DNA of 64,000 nt from Neelides folsomi (taxonomy: Eukaryota; Arthropoda; Collembola; Neelipleona; Neelidae), in the NCBI GenBank assembly GCA_034687125.1, contig JAQGBZ010000018.1:391195-455194 (forward strand), in the 5' to 3' direction. The notes beneath the pieces are model-generated. The model worked only from the letters and a program-made list of their open reading frames with translations, did no database searches and was not told the origin of the DNA. A program made the translations under genes and the position numbers. This document shows, one piece after another, positions 53,348 to 64,000 of this stretch; the stretch's first letter is position 1; each line of letters begins with the position of its first letter.

Positions 53348-55298
53348 ATGGCAAACTATAATGCAGGACAGAAGCAGAGCCAAATTGATTTTGGAATCCG
53401 GTTAATTTCTCTCCAGAACCAATTCCTCTTTTATGAGAGCTCAGGCAACAAATTGAAAGCGTCGGAGTATGTTCCATATCGAGACTTGAAGAGCGTAGCC
53501 GAAGCTAAGTATTTGAGCATGACGGGAAAAGAATCCTTCACTGAGGACGAAGAAGATGAAATCCGTGACATTTTCATTGTGGATCTTCTCAACTGGTTCA
53601 AAGACGAATTCTTCTCTTGGGTAGACATTCCGAACTGCCAACGCTGCTCAAAGGAAACTAGTCCAATTGGCAATGACCGACCCACTGGGAATGAGAGTCT
53701 TCGCTCTGCAACCAGGGTTGAACTTTTCAAGTGTTCAGATCCAAGTTGTGGTCATTTAACTCGCTTTCCAAGGTTCAATAACCCTGTGATGCTTCTAGAA
53801 ACAAGAAAGGGACGTTGTGGAGAATGGGCCAATTGTTTCGGTATAACAGACATTGTATTTTCTTGCATTTGACTATTTATTTATAAAGTATATTTACCAA
53901 TTTAATTATTAAATTAAAATATTTTAGCACTTGCTATATTACTATTACCTGTAAGTAAAAGTATAATATCTAATATCGTTATTTCTAATTCGATTTAGCA
54001 TTGATTAGCCGAGCTTGTGGTTATGAAGTCCGACACGTGACAGATTGGACTGACCATGTATGGGTTGAAATTTTTTCAAATGCTCAAGATCGATGGATCC
54101 ACGTCGACCCATGCGAAAAATCATTTGACAATCCACTCTTATACGAAGTTGGTTGGGGGAAGAAACTTAGCTATGTCATTGCTGTGACCCAAGATGATAT
54201 CCAAGATGTCACATGGAGGTACACAAAAGATCCAAAAGCTATTTTATCAAGACGAACTTTGTGCGATGAATCCTGGCTCGTCCGGCAATTGTTGATCAAA
54301 CGGGCAGAAAGGCAAATTAGTTTGGATCCGTTCAGAATCAAGGTTCTGGATAAAAGATTGGCCAAAGAGCTTGCAGAGTTCATTTGCCCCAAACGAGTGG
54401 AAGCTAAAGAGGGAGAAAAACAAGGAAGAGAATCGGGATCCATTGCATGGAGATTGGCAAGACAGGAATTGGGAGAAGAACCAACTCTTTCTTCTTATGT
54501 TGGCTCAGCTTGGAAATTGAACAATGAAGATGTGATTGATGGAAAATTTGTACTGGCTTACGATTCAATTAAGGACGAATATTCCATGAATGGGAAAATC
54601 AAGGCTTCAGGATGGGAACATGGAATTCTTGCTTCTGAAAATATATTTAGGAAAGTTGAAAATGATTGGAAGATGGTTTATCTGGCTAGAAAAGGTTTGA
54701 TATATTAATTACATTAATTATTAAATTATTAGAAAAAATAAAGTTTTGTATCAATTTAATATTTTAAAATTATTAGAATAATAATCCATAACTATTCTTT
54801 TAGACAATAAAGTTAAAGAAGGAACCATTAAGTGGGGCGTACATCTTTCGCAATCGACTGCGGAAAGATATTCAATTGAAAGTCTTCAAGTGCTTATGAG
54901 CACGAGTTCCTTCCATGAATCTGCGATTATATCCGTTTCTGTCGCAGGCGATGCCGACAATAAATATCACAAAATACCAAGTATGATATGAATTTTATAC
55001 ATTAAAGTTAACATATTATATTTATAAAGTGAATGAAATCCTTATTAACAAACTTGATTCTCTTAAAGAAAGTTTTATAGAAGGTGAAAGTTTCAATTGG
55101 CGCTCATTGGGTACAAAGGAAGAAGGAATTCGCGGAAGCAAGGGAGTTACGATACTTTGTCGACTGTCAGGAGGTGACGGAGACAATGCTTGGCAGCAAG
55201 CTCAGCTCTTCCGTCGAAAGCTCAATCAAGAAGCAAATCATCCACAGCCCTTCCAAGTTATCGTTACACTGAAGGAAATTCAAAATTCCTCGTCATAA
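53348..55298 (+). CDS. Pngl: Cytosolic peptide:N-glycanase (PNGase), PUB-less
   Basis: PNGase removes N-linked glycans from misfolded glycoproteins exported from the ER, before proteasomal degradation. Four exons (53348-53840, 53999-54694, 54804-54980, 55030-55298) join in frame to 544 residues. The transglutaminase-like core has the catalytic triad Cys157 (RKGRCGEWANCF), His184 (DWTDHVWVE) and Asp201 (WIHVDPCE), with the 27- and 17-residue spacing of the human enzyme. Zinc-ligand cysteines are 97, 100, 129 and 134; the second pair is spaced CX4C. DVTWRY follows the core, and the C-terminal PAW domain includes SGGDGDNAWQQAQLFRRKL. The N-terminal PUB domain of most animal PNGases is absent. 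The start follows an acceptor at 53326; the likely upstream exon is non-coding, with an in-frame stop and no ATG. Confidence 0.95.
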
Positions 55299-56064
55299 TA
55301 ATAATAATGCCTCGCCGTTCCAAACTATTTATTTTATTTTTGGACCAATATTAATTATATTTATACATGTTAAATTATATATTTATCCAGTTAATAAATT
55401 AAAATCTCATTTATAATGTTGACTTTCCTGTTTTGATTGTACTCATTCATTACATTATCACTTCTCATTCATGATTCATTTAAAATTACATAATTTACAC
55501 CAATCCGTTAATGTACAGCCTTGACATCAATCTACTTACAACCTACTTACTATATTCACAAATATAACACACGTTAAAATAAATTAAAAATGTTTAAAAT
55601 TGGCAGAATTGGCTTACATTGTAAGAAAAAAATAGGATACTCTAGTTGAAAAAGAGACGCTTAACATCTCAATTCTTCATATCGAGTAATAAATGAAAAT
55701 GACAAATTTTCATAATCTAATTACAGCTTTAAAATATATAATTCTCATAAATATGAAAATCATAATTATTCTCTACCTAATCGTAAATACGTATGTTATA
55801 TTACAATAAAAACCACAAGTAATTCAAGCATTTTAGGGTTATTCTCAATTAAAATAAGGGAATTTCGTTACGATTAAGTTGCTATTTTAATCGTATTAAG
55901 TACTGAAAGAGATCTTTAAAAATTGTTTGTTTAAAATAAGGCAGGTAACACAAATCATATCATTGATTTTTTTAAAATGACTAATTAAATGGTAAAATAG
56001 GGCAAGCACACGTTTGATAGTACTGTTGAATTTAAAAATGAAATTGATAACATTGAATAATTAA
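55299..56064. other. Convergent 3' spacer between PNGase and JAK genes
   Basis: The two genes converge tail to tail with 766 bp between stop codons. An AATAAA at 55393-55398 is a plausible PNGase poly(A) signal. I could not assign one to the JAK strand. There is no coding content. Confidence 0.7.
55393..55398 (+). terminator. Candidate poly(A) signal of the PNGase gene
   Basis: A canonical AATAAA lies 95 bp after the stop codon. Confidence 0.5.
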
Positions 56065-59000
56065 CTAGTTAAAAGCTAGGAGACTTTCGATTTCCCTAAA
56101 TTCTCCCATAATAAAAGAAAAGTTGGGTCTACGATCCGGGTTAGATTGCCAACAAGGAAGCATCAATTGTGAATAAATGCACTTTGGGCACTCGTCAGGA
56201 CAAGGAAGACGAACTCCATGATTGAGTGCTCGAAGAATCTCATCTACTTCTTGGTTAGCTTCGTTATTCACTCCAGGAAGGTTTGGTTCTTTTCCATATG
56301 AAAATATTTCATACAATGTCACTCCATAAGACCACACATCGGACTGTTCAGAAAATTTTCCATATTGAATGCTTTCTGGTGGATACCTAAATCATTAAAA
56401 AACGAAAATACGACTTTTATAGTTAATAAATTACAGTAGGTCATTTCATAGTATAGAACAAGAATTGAGAATTTATACAAGTTTTTGTTGTACCATTTTA
56501 TAGGAAGTTTTCTATAAGTTTTATAAGTGTAGCAATTTGTTGTATTGTCAGTGATTCGAGCAAGGCCAAAATCAGAGATTTTAACTTGATAATCGCTAAC
56601 TAAAAGAATATTACGAGCAGCCAGATCCCGATGAACAATATTATTTGCACCAAGATATTCCATTCCCTTTAATTGTATAAATTATGGCTTATTGCATTAC
56701 TCAAATATTTATTAATTAATTTAATTTAAAACATTATTTTAACTTTTAATATTTAATATTTAATATACCTCTGCGACATCCTTAGCAAATGTAACAAGCT
56801 GTGCTAAGTTGAATTTCGTATAGTTGATCTTGAAGTGATCGAGGAGAGACCCCATGGGCAAATATTCCATTAGCAAAAGTAAACCCCCATCATACACAAC
56901 TCCTTTTACTTCTACAATGTTTGGATGGCACAAACTCTACAAAACAATTTAAATTACTTAATAAAAAGATTTCAATTTTGTTATAAATTAACAATATCTA
57001 ATAAATGCCTAATACTTAAATATATCATTCATAGTATATCAAAATAGCATTTATACGTTAATTGACTCTACTACCTGTAATATTTTAAATTCTGCATGGA
57101 GATCGACTTCAATATCTGGTGCATTCTCTTTTTCTTTCATCATTTTAACCGCTATAACTTCTTTATTACCAGTCGAACGACGCAATTCTCCAAGATAAAC
57201 AACTCCGTAACATCCCTAAAATTCAATTGAAATCATTTTTAGCATAGGTATACATATATGCCTATTAATGCCCACGTAGTTAATCAAAAAAACCATTATT
57301 AGTCAATGATTTAATATGTGATATATTTTAATTAATTACATCGCCAATTATTCTTCCAAGTGTAACTTGATCTTTTCCAAATTCATAGATTCCTTGGGCT
57401 GCAAATGAGTAGATGCTTCCATTGTAATTAGATATGAGATCAGGCGAAGTTGAATCACTCTAAAATTACATTTAACCAATCATATTTATGAAATAAAATA
57501 TCAATGTAGGTTTACACATTTTACAAACCTGGAAAAGCCAAGTTGATTCTGTATGATTGCTCTTATAAGAATCGGATCTTAAAGATGTTGACGAGTTCTC
57601 GTTGATAAATGTGGATACTGTCTCATCCGAATGAATACTCCCATCCCCTTTTGATTCCGATCCAAAAGTCGTCCAAATCACATCGTTTGAAAGGTTAAAT
57701 TCGCTATTTTCTTGTGAGTCACTTTCGCTTGGTGTTGGTGTGATAGTAGTATAATTGTGTCCCCGACGCATTCCCATTACTAAACCACATTATTACGATA
57801 TTTAAATATTTCGAGCATGAATAAGATATCAAATCACCATTGCATTTGTTTAAATACCTTTATAAAGTATCTGATGAATGTCTCTAACAATAGATTGAGC
57901 TTGTTTTCTTGCTGAAATATTTTCTGCCCAGCATTCACACAAAATCTTATAAACTTCTAATGGGCAATTTTGAGGCTGTGGAAGACGCCAGCCAGATGAA
58001 TATTTCTAATTTATAAATATTAAATATTTTTATTGTGTTAAATATTTGTTTATTATTGAATTGCAAAACTAAACTAATTTGCAAAATATCGGTTACCAAT
58101 TTGTATCCAACTAAAGGCAATGAAAGGCCTTTGGCTGGTTTGGTTCCCAATGAAAATATTTCCCATAAAGTTGTTCCAAGCGCCCAAACATCCGCTGATG
58201 AAGTGCTTTTGCATAAGTTTGTCATTTCATAAAGTTCTGGTGGAATCCAATGAATTCTAAATATGGTGAATTTAATATAAATTATTTTCGAGAAATTAAA
58301 ACTTACGACTAAAAACATTATAATGGCGATGTCAAAAATCAAACATACTCATTGTCTGAATATTCGATGATACTTGGATCAGAAAGTTTGCAAATAAAAG
58401 CACTTTCTGAATGTTCAGCGACAAGAACATTATGGCATCGAATGTTCCCATGCACAATTCCGTGATCTTCCTACATGATCAAATAAAATATTAGTTTACA
58501 TTAAACACAGTCAAATAATAAGTAATCGTATTTTATTTGAGAATGAGATTCATAAAACTTACAAGAAACCAGACAGCTTTAGCTACATGACTCGCAGCTT
58601 CAATCAGCTCATTAATTTCGACATGAAGTGAATTTTCAGTTAGGTAATTGTCCAAACTCCCAAGAGGCATCCAATCAAATACCAAAGCCACTGGAGATTT
58701 TAAAATAATTCCTCTCAAAGTCACCAAAGATTCACTTTGCCATACAACGCATGAATATGCCACCTCCAGTAATTCCTAAAAACATAATTTCATACATTTA
58801 ATTAAAATTAAAAATGAGTAATTAACAATAATGCTTAAATGAGTTTAAAAAACATGGATCATACCTTAAACTTGTCTTCGTTGTCTTTCTTCAAGTACTT
58901 TATGGCAACTTCGACCGAAATATTTTTCTTTCGATTCCAAATGGCTTTATTCACAGTACAAAACTTCCCATCGTATTGATACTTTTTACCACGGAAAACT

Positions 59001-60800
59001 TGTAGAGATCTCGCATTGATACATGCAGGTGATCCAACTCCATCGTCTTTTTCTAAAGGAGCTTCACTGCCATCAGGTCCAACATTACGACATAAAAGTA
59101 GCGGAGATCGATCTATTAATATAATTCGATAAATTAATCAATTATAAATCCCTGATTATAATATAATATAGTAAAAAATTAATGTTTTGAATTTGATTAC
59201 CGTAATCTGATGGTGGAAGGCATTCCTTAATCGTAAAATCCTTTTCGGGGTTTTTAACATAATGTGAAACCAATTCTTGTATTGAACAAAAGTCTGATTT
59301 ATAATCTCTCAAAAAATATTTATCATTCTTTTTATAAATTGTTTTTGTGGCCGGAGAAGATCTAAAACAAATAAATTCAATTAACCTACTTCTATATTAT
59401 ATTATGCACTCTAATATAATTGTTAGATTCGATATTTACTGTAAATCATAATCTATTTTAATGAACATAAAAATCAATACTTTGTCGTATTGATGTAATC
59501 AAGACAGAATTCGTCAAATACTGTCGAGCTTTGTCTCAACAAATAAGAGCCATCAGTGGAGTTTGAATGTGTCACCAACTTTTCATAAGCAAACTTGTCC
59601 CTAAATGGTAGAAAATTATTATAAGTACTTTATTATTAACATATTTTCCTCATTAAAAATAAATTTTTAATTACCCAAATGGTCCATGACATTTAGCAGC
59701 TCTGAGTTTTAAGAGTGAAGGTGAAGGCAATTCTTTACACAAGTTAAAAGTCCATTTCTCTGAAAGCCTATAGTAGCCATCAAGAAGTGAAACAAATGTT
59801 TGAAGACGGTCAGTTGAAGTAAAATGGATATTGATAGGAATTCCATTTCTCCTAGATATCTCAATTGTACAATCTTCTCGGATTGAGATAAAACAAAGAT
59901 CTTCGATTTTACACAAATGTTCCCACTAAATTAGCAAATCAATAGTTTTAATAAGACGTATTTTATTGGCATTAAATAATATTGCTGTTAATTGATTACA
60001 ACAATAAGTGAATAATATATTATTTAGTAAAATCATCTTACATTTTTCTTTCCAACATAAGTTGAAGAAATTCCTGGAAATTCCTTGTCCAAAATATTCA
60101 CACGTATTATTGCCGGGTATTCGTTTTCTTTAAGGAAAATCTTAGCCACAAACTCTTGTGCCAAATACTCGGGAGTAATTGATTCCACTTGGCTCATATA
60201 TTGCTCTTTAACAAATTTCGTGTCTTTCGTTTCTTCATTAGTGAGAAGTTTGTTCAGATATTCTTTCATAGACCGCTTAAGAAAAATAGAATGTTTCGAA
60301 TAAATAGATTTAGGAACAAATGCTTTGTAGTTGCTCTCAACCGAATCACGTTTTCCCCCGTCTTCAAGAACTGCACGCAGCATGTCAGTGACGCAAAGGC
60401 CCAAGATTTCGTCTTTAACATCTTTGAGCCGCTTGGGGTCTTCCGGGATAAAACCGGCAAGTAAATCGGCTCGAACTTGATGAAAAACATAGTCAAATGC
60501 ATTTGCATCAGCCCGGCTTAAAAAGTTAAAAGAGGGAAGTCGGAATCGTAGTCGAAATTCGGCATAATAAGTTTTCGATGACTCAAAGACATAAGAAGGA
60601 GGAAGCCAAATGTTGTCTTCTTTAGCCGACTTTCCACACAAACGAAGTCCAAAGAGGTTTAATGTCAAAGGGCGAAATTTGAGGATTTTTGCAGTCTTGA
60701 TACAAACCGCTTCGCATGTTAAATCGGGTGTAATGGGAAACTCCAATTGCGTTTTATCTTTGTATTTGAATAATAGCACCGTTATGGATCCACTGTCCAT
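56065..60800 (-). CDS. hop: Janus kinase (JAK; hopscotch orthologue), complete
   Basis: JAKs bind cytokine receptors and phosphorylate STATs. Fifteen minus-strand exons join in frame to 1118 residues: 60800-60042, 59925-59675, 59600-59481, 59361-59201, 59112-58865, 58775-58563, 58470-58349, 58256-58097, 58005-57858, 57779-57529, 57459-57340, 57215-57075, 56936-56769, 56666-56494, 56386-56065. Order: FERM (about 1-330); SH2 (about 335-430) with Arg359 in SYLLRQSS; pseudokinase with Lys502 in [16 protein letters not shown] (591-598) lacking the catalytic Asp, and DPS instead of DFG; a Ser/Thr-rich linker; and a kinase with GDGCYG (850-855), Lys875 (AVKMMKE), HRDLAARN (Asp968), DFG (Asp986) and C-lobe [17 protein letters not shown]. 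This is the full JH7-JH1 layout. The activation loop reads CYTYKTYRK instead of a tandem Tyr-Tyr. An in-frame TAG precedes the ATG. Confidence 0.97.
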
Positions 60801-61127
60801 CTAATTGGAAGTCATATAAGCTAAAACAAACAAAATTATAATAAGATTAATTAGATGAAATTCTTATATTAAAATTAAATCATCTATTGTAATCACATAA
60901 ATACAGGGTTAGAAATTCTTAGAGATATGATAAAATCGCATTTGACTCTTATTAAGAATGGGCATTACAGAGTATGTATTAATATTACATTGTAGAAACT
61001 GAATGCTTTCTTTCACTTTTCCAAGATTTTATGATTGATGATTTCAATGAAGCATATGAAATTTCGAAGGAATTCAACAAATTGATGTTAATTTAAGGAA
61101 CAAGAGAAGAAACCTAACAAAAGCAGG
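60801..61127. promoter_or_regulatory. Bidirectional promoter between JAK and C1orf43-like genes
   Basis: Only 327 bp separate the two divergent start codons. On the JAK side, a splice acceptor (TTTTAG, complement of 60821-60826) lies 20 bp before the ATG, so a short 5' untranslated exon sits within this spacer. No TATA box stands out. The compact head-to-head layout implies shared control. Confidence 0.65.
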
Positions 61128-62227
61128 ATGAGTCAGCAAATTGATATTAAGCCAGTTGAGAAGAATTGGTTTAAGAAGATGTATGAACAGTTGACTACAA
61201 AAACAGTCGTGATTATCATCGCTGGAGGAATTCTCGTCTTCCTTCTTCTCTTCATCTTTGCAAAGAGGCAAATCATGAGATTTGCCCTCCGGTCTCACCG
61301 AGGCCCTCATGCTCCCCTCGGGACTGATACAACAAAGGTACAATTCTTGCATTATAAAAAAATTTATTATATCCCAATTATGATTCCAAGCTGACTTTTT
61401 ATTGTTTAACTTTAAAATAAAAGTAAATGTGCTTTACGTTCTTCGTATTTACGTTTTATAGTCATTAAGAAGAGAAATCTTTAGACGAATTGATGCAGTA
61501 AAGAAGATCATTTATGAGCCAAAAGTTATCAGAGACGAAGTGGCAATGGAAATGGAGAAAGAGGACAGTATCAAGCCTTGTCATTATTATCGAATGCGAG
61601 CTGTCGATGATGCAAGGAACTTAGGTATGCTTTAGCACTCTAATTTCTATTTAGCAAGGGATAATTATATAATTCTCCGAATATCAGCTTGTTATTAATT
61701 AATTTGTAAAATGTGCATTATATGAACAGAGCAAAGTATGATCATCAAGAAATTGGGGAAACGGCAATCATTCGAAAGTCTTCGATCCTATTTCATTATC
61801 ATTTTAACTCCACAAGCTGATCCCCGAATCGTTCATCAATTCTGTGATCTTTACGAAGCCGCACGTTTCAACCCAAAGTTGTTCAACAAAGAAGAATATG
61901 CACAGTTTCGAATCCTCCTTCGCCATATGAGACAAGCGTAATAATTAAACTTTCTCTAATAAAAATAATATTTCGACTTTTATGTTATTTAGCGTATCAA
62001 CGTCTCAGCCAAAGAGTGTAAGAAGCCCTGCGAAGCAATCCAAACTTATTGTTGGTAAAGGTACTCCTGAGAGCGGTAAAAAAATGGTCGTACCTTATAT
62101 GAGAAAATTAACCAAGAAAGAGAAAGCAAAGTGGGGCCAAGGTGAAGAAGAACTATCGCTCTGTGATGCTTCGGCTCATGAAATATCCATCGTTTCTCCC
62201 AACAAAGACGAGTCCACAATCGTATAA
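61128..62227 (+). CDS. NICE-3 / C1orf43-family single-pass membrane protein
   Basis: Four exons (61128-61337, 61462-61624, 61730-61937, 61993-62227) join in frame to 271 residues, close to the 253 of human C1orf43. A single transmembrane helix at about residues 26-45 (TVVIIIAGGILVFLLLFIF) is followed at once by the family hallmark AKRQIMRFALRSHRGPHAP. Downstream segments also match the family: KIIYEPKV, YYRMRAVDDARN, FESLRSYFI and YEAARFNPKLFNKEEY. The C-terminal 75 residues are basic, serine-rich and probably disordered. There is no cleavable signal peptide, so the helix is likely an uncleaved anchor. Human C1orf43 has been linked to phagocytosis and to the Golgi and mitochondria, but its molecular role is unsettled. 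The gene sits head-to-head with the JAK gene. Confidence 0.93.
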
Positions 62228-63692
62228 TGATTGAAGACTTCAATTATTATTAATTACTTGTGTTCCAAACCTTCATTTCTTCATTGTCAACCAATTTCAG
62301 ATCTCATCGGAGAAAGCTTACAAACCAAATAAATGCCGTTGGGGATTATTGAATGTAAAAGATTCGCAAACGCATGCATAAAGTATGCATATAAATATTA
62401 TGCTTTTTGTTAATATTGTAAAAAACCTTAATAAAGAATAAAGTATAGTGCCATTTATGACAAATGTTTAATAATATTACTTGCACTATACACATAATAC
62501 ATAATTAGTAGAAACTAAATAATTAAAAATATTGCAATTCTGTAAAAAGTATAAAGCTATTTGTACGTTGTTCCATATTATGGAATAGAAAATTTTCATT
62601 ATATAAAAATCATGTTCATAATGTGCCTATCTAAGAGTCTAACTGTAAAAATCCTTTATTGAAATAAGATTTTAGTTAATTGCATTGAACCATATCGTTA
62701 ATATTATAACACTATTATATCTACATTTAATTGCAAGTTTTATAGTTTACATGAAGGTATTTATAGTTTTTTATAATCGCTTGTTATAAATAAAATAGTC
62801 TCTGTATATCCTTAATTGACGTTTAACATATTTATTTATTAATACTAATAAATGTTAATGTATTTTTATTGGTTAAATGATAGTAAATAATAATTTGATT
62901 ACCTTTTTCAATGATCAATATTTATTATCTTGATTGCATAAATAAATAAAACTTTTTAATTTTAATTACAAAGCGTACGATTAATCCAAAAGATTAACCG
63001 AGATATAAACACAAACTATGAAATAAATTCCGCAAGCAAATCCGCAATATAAGAATTCAAACTTTGGCTCACTTAAAACCAGGAAATATTTCTATTGTCC
63101 TATCTGCATTCCCAATGCAGAGGAAAATGACGTAGAATCTTCTTGTTCCTTTCAATATGGCATAACATGCCTCACATTTTCTCAACATTAACACATTGTT
63201 CAAAATGTTCTATGTTTCTGATGAAGTCGTGTTAACGGCCAAAAATTTTGAGCCAATCAGGAACGATATTTTTTTTGAATCCTATTGACATTCATTCTCT
63301 TCATATTCATTTATTCATTCAATAAGAAATTGCAAATTCGGCAAGAAAGAGAACAAGAGAATCATAAATTAAATTAACTTCAGTATAAAAAAGAAGCGAG
63401 AAAGAAGTAGATAATCGCTCATCAGCATTTTCATACTATTCAAAATTGTTTTATGTCGATCCTATGTATTGCCACTTTTTGGTACTGTGCTCAACTGCAC
63501 CATGATATTTTAGAGAGCTCCATAGGAGCAGGGCAGGTGAGCACGACAAAGTATCAAACAATTTCATTTTAAAAATTAACAACAAGCTTAAAAAGTTTAA
63601 CTAATTTCAAATCTCGTCATTAAAGTGTGTATACCTAAACAATTAGAATAAATATCTTGTCCAAGACTTAAAGTCGCATCAAAGTGAAGAAA
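62228..63692. other. Intergenic region after the C1orf43-like gene
   Basis: The left end is the 3' untranslated region. The rest is AT-rich and without coding content. The right part should hold the promoter of the next gene; a CCAAT box in AGCCAATCAG at 63251-63260 is compatible with that. Confidence 0.6.
62430..62442 (+). terminator. Twin poly(A) signals of the C1orf43-like gene
   Basis: Two AATAAA hexamers (62430-62435 and 62437-62442) lie about 200 bp after the stop codon. Confidence 0.6.
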
Positions 63693-63728
63693 ATGGCAGC
63701 CAGACTCAGAATCGACTCAGCACCCACG
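63693..63728 (+). CDS. First coding exon of an unidentified gene, cut by the window end
   Basis: An ATG in good context (GAAAATGGCA) opens twelve codons, MAARLRIDSAPT, ending at a canonical donor (ACG/GTAAGG). The short basic start is compatible with many proteins and I do not recognise it. No second exon is identifiable before base 64,000, so the gene continues beyond the window. A chance ATG-donor pair cannot be excluded. Confidence 0.45.
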
Positions 63729-64000
63729 GTAAGGTCGCGTCTTAAATTAAATAAGTTAAACTGAATTTTTTTGTTTGGTTATAGTATTTTCTTGTAATCT
63801 CTTTTCTCTTGTATTTCAAACTAAATAAAATTAAATCTTTCATTCTTAAATTTGCATTTTAAAATTTATGTAAATAAGGTAATTTATTATTAATATGCTT
63901 ATTCTAATTCTAAATACCCACAATATTTAACATTCTCTTTGTTTATGAATGTCGTATTAATTGCATGAGTTGAATTTTAAAAACATTGTTAAATAAGCAT
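63729..64000 (+). other. Probable first intron of the truncated terminal gene
   Basis: Bases after the GTAAGG donor are AT-rich and non-coding to the end of the window. Confidence 0.4.

Noticed and set aside
1-64000. Bacterial-type features (operons, CRISPR, riboswitches, phage)
   Set aside because: Spliced animal genes throughout. No direct-repeat arrays or prokaryotic gene organisation.

Overview
The window is a piece of an animal nuclear genome, almost certainly an arthropod. The DNA is AT-rich, genes are split by GT-AG introns, and there is a Dpr-type neuronal recognition gene, a family typical of arthropods. The species cannot be fixed from the sequence; a non-dipteran arthropod such as a crustacean is only a guess. 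Exon boundaries below were read by hand from splice sites, reading-frame phase and protein conservation, and every joined CDS stays in frame.

Layout. Bases 1 to about 32,160 hold no gene I can support. They contain one internally deleted Tc1/IS630-type transposon with 125-bp inverted repeats (23,056-23,920), two tiny mariner-like inverted-repeat elements (17,824-17,900 and 26,745-26,820) and some GC-richer patches. From 32,161 to 42,576 (+) lies a Dpr-like two-immunoglobulin-domain gene missing its first, signal-peptide exon. An AT-rich intergenic block with perfect palindromes follows.

From 47,496 the window becomes gene-dense: a leucine-rich-repeat protein with a C-terminal cysteine module (47,496-49,204, +); a divergent pyrroline-5-carboxylate reductase (49,745-51,095, +); a cytosolic peptide:N-glycanase without the usual N-terminal PUB domain (53,348-55,298, +); a complete 15-exon Janus kinase (56,065-60,800, -) with FERM, SH2, pseudokinase and kinase domains; a NICE-3/C1orf43-family membrane protein (61,128-62,227, +) head-to-head with the JAK; and the first coding exon of another gene (63,693, +) running off the window.

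The genes are not an operon and share no pathway. Dpr acts at neuronal surfaces, JAK in cytokine-receptor signalling, PNGase in clearing misfolded glycoproteins and P5CR in proline synthesis. The regulatory link the layout suggests is a 327-bp bidirectional promoter between JAK and the C1orf43 homologue. I found no clear case of an undescribed system. The points most worth a second look are the PUB-less PNGase, the unusual JAK activation loop, the altered substrate loop of the P5CR and the non-autonomous transposon family.
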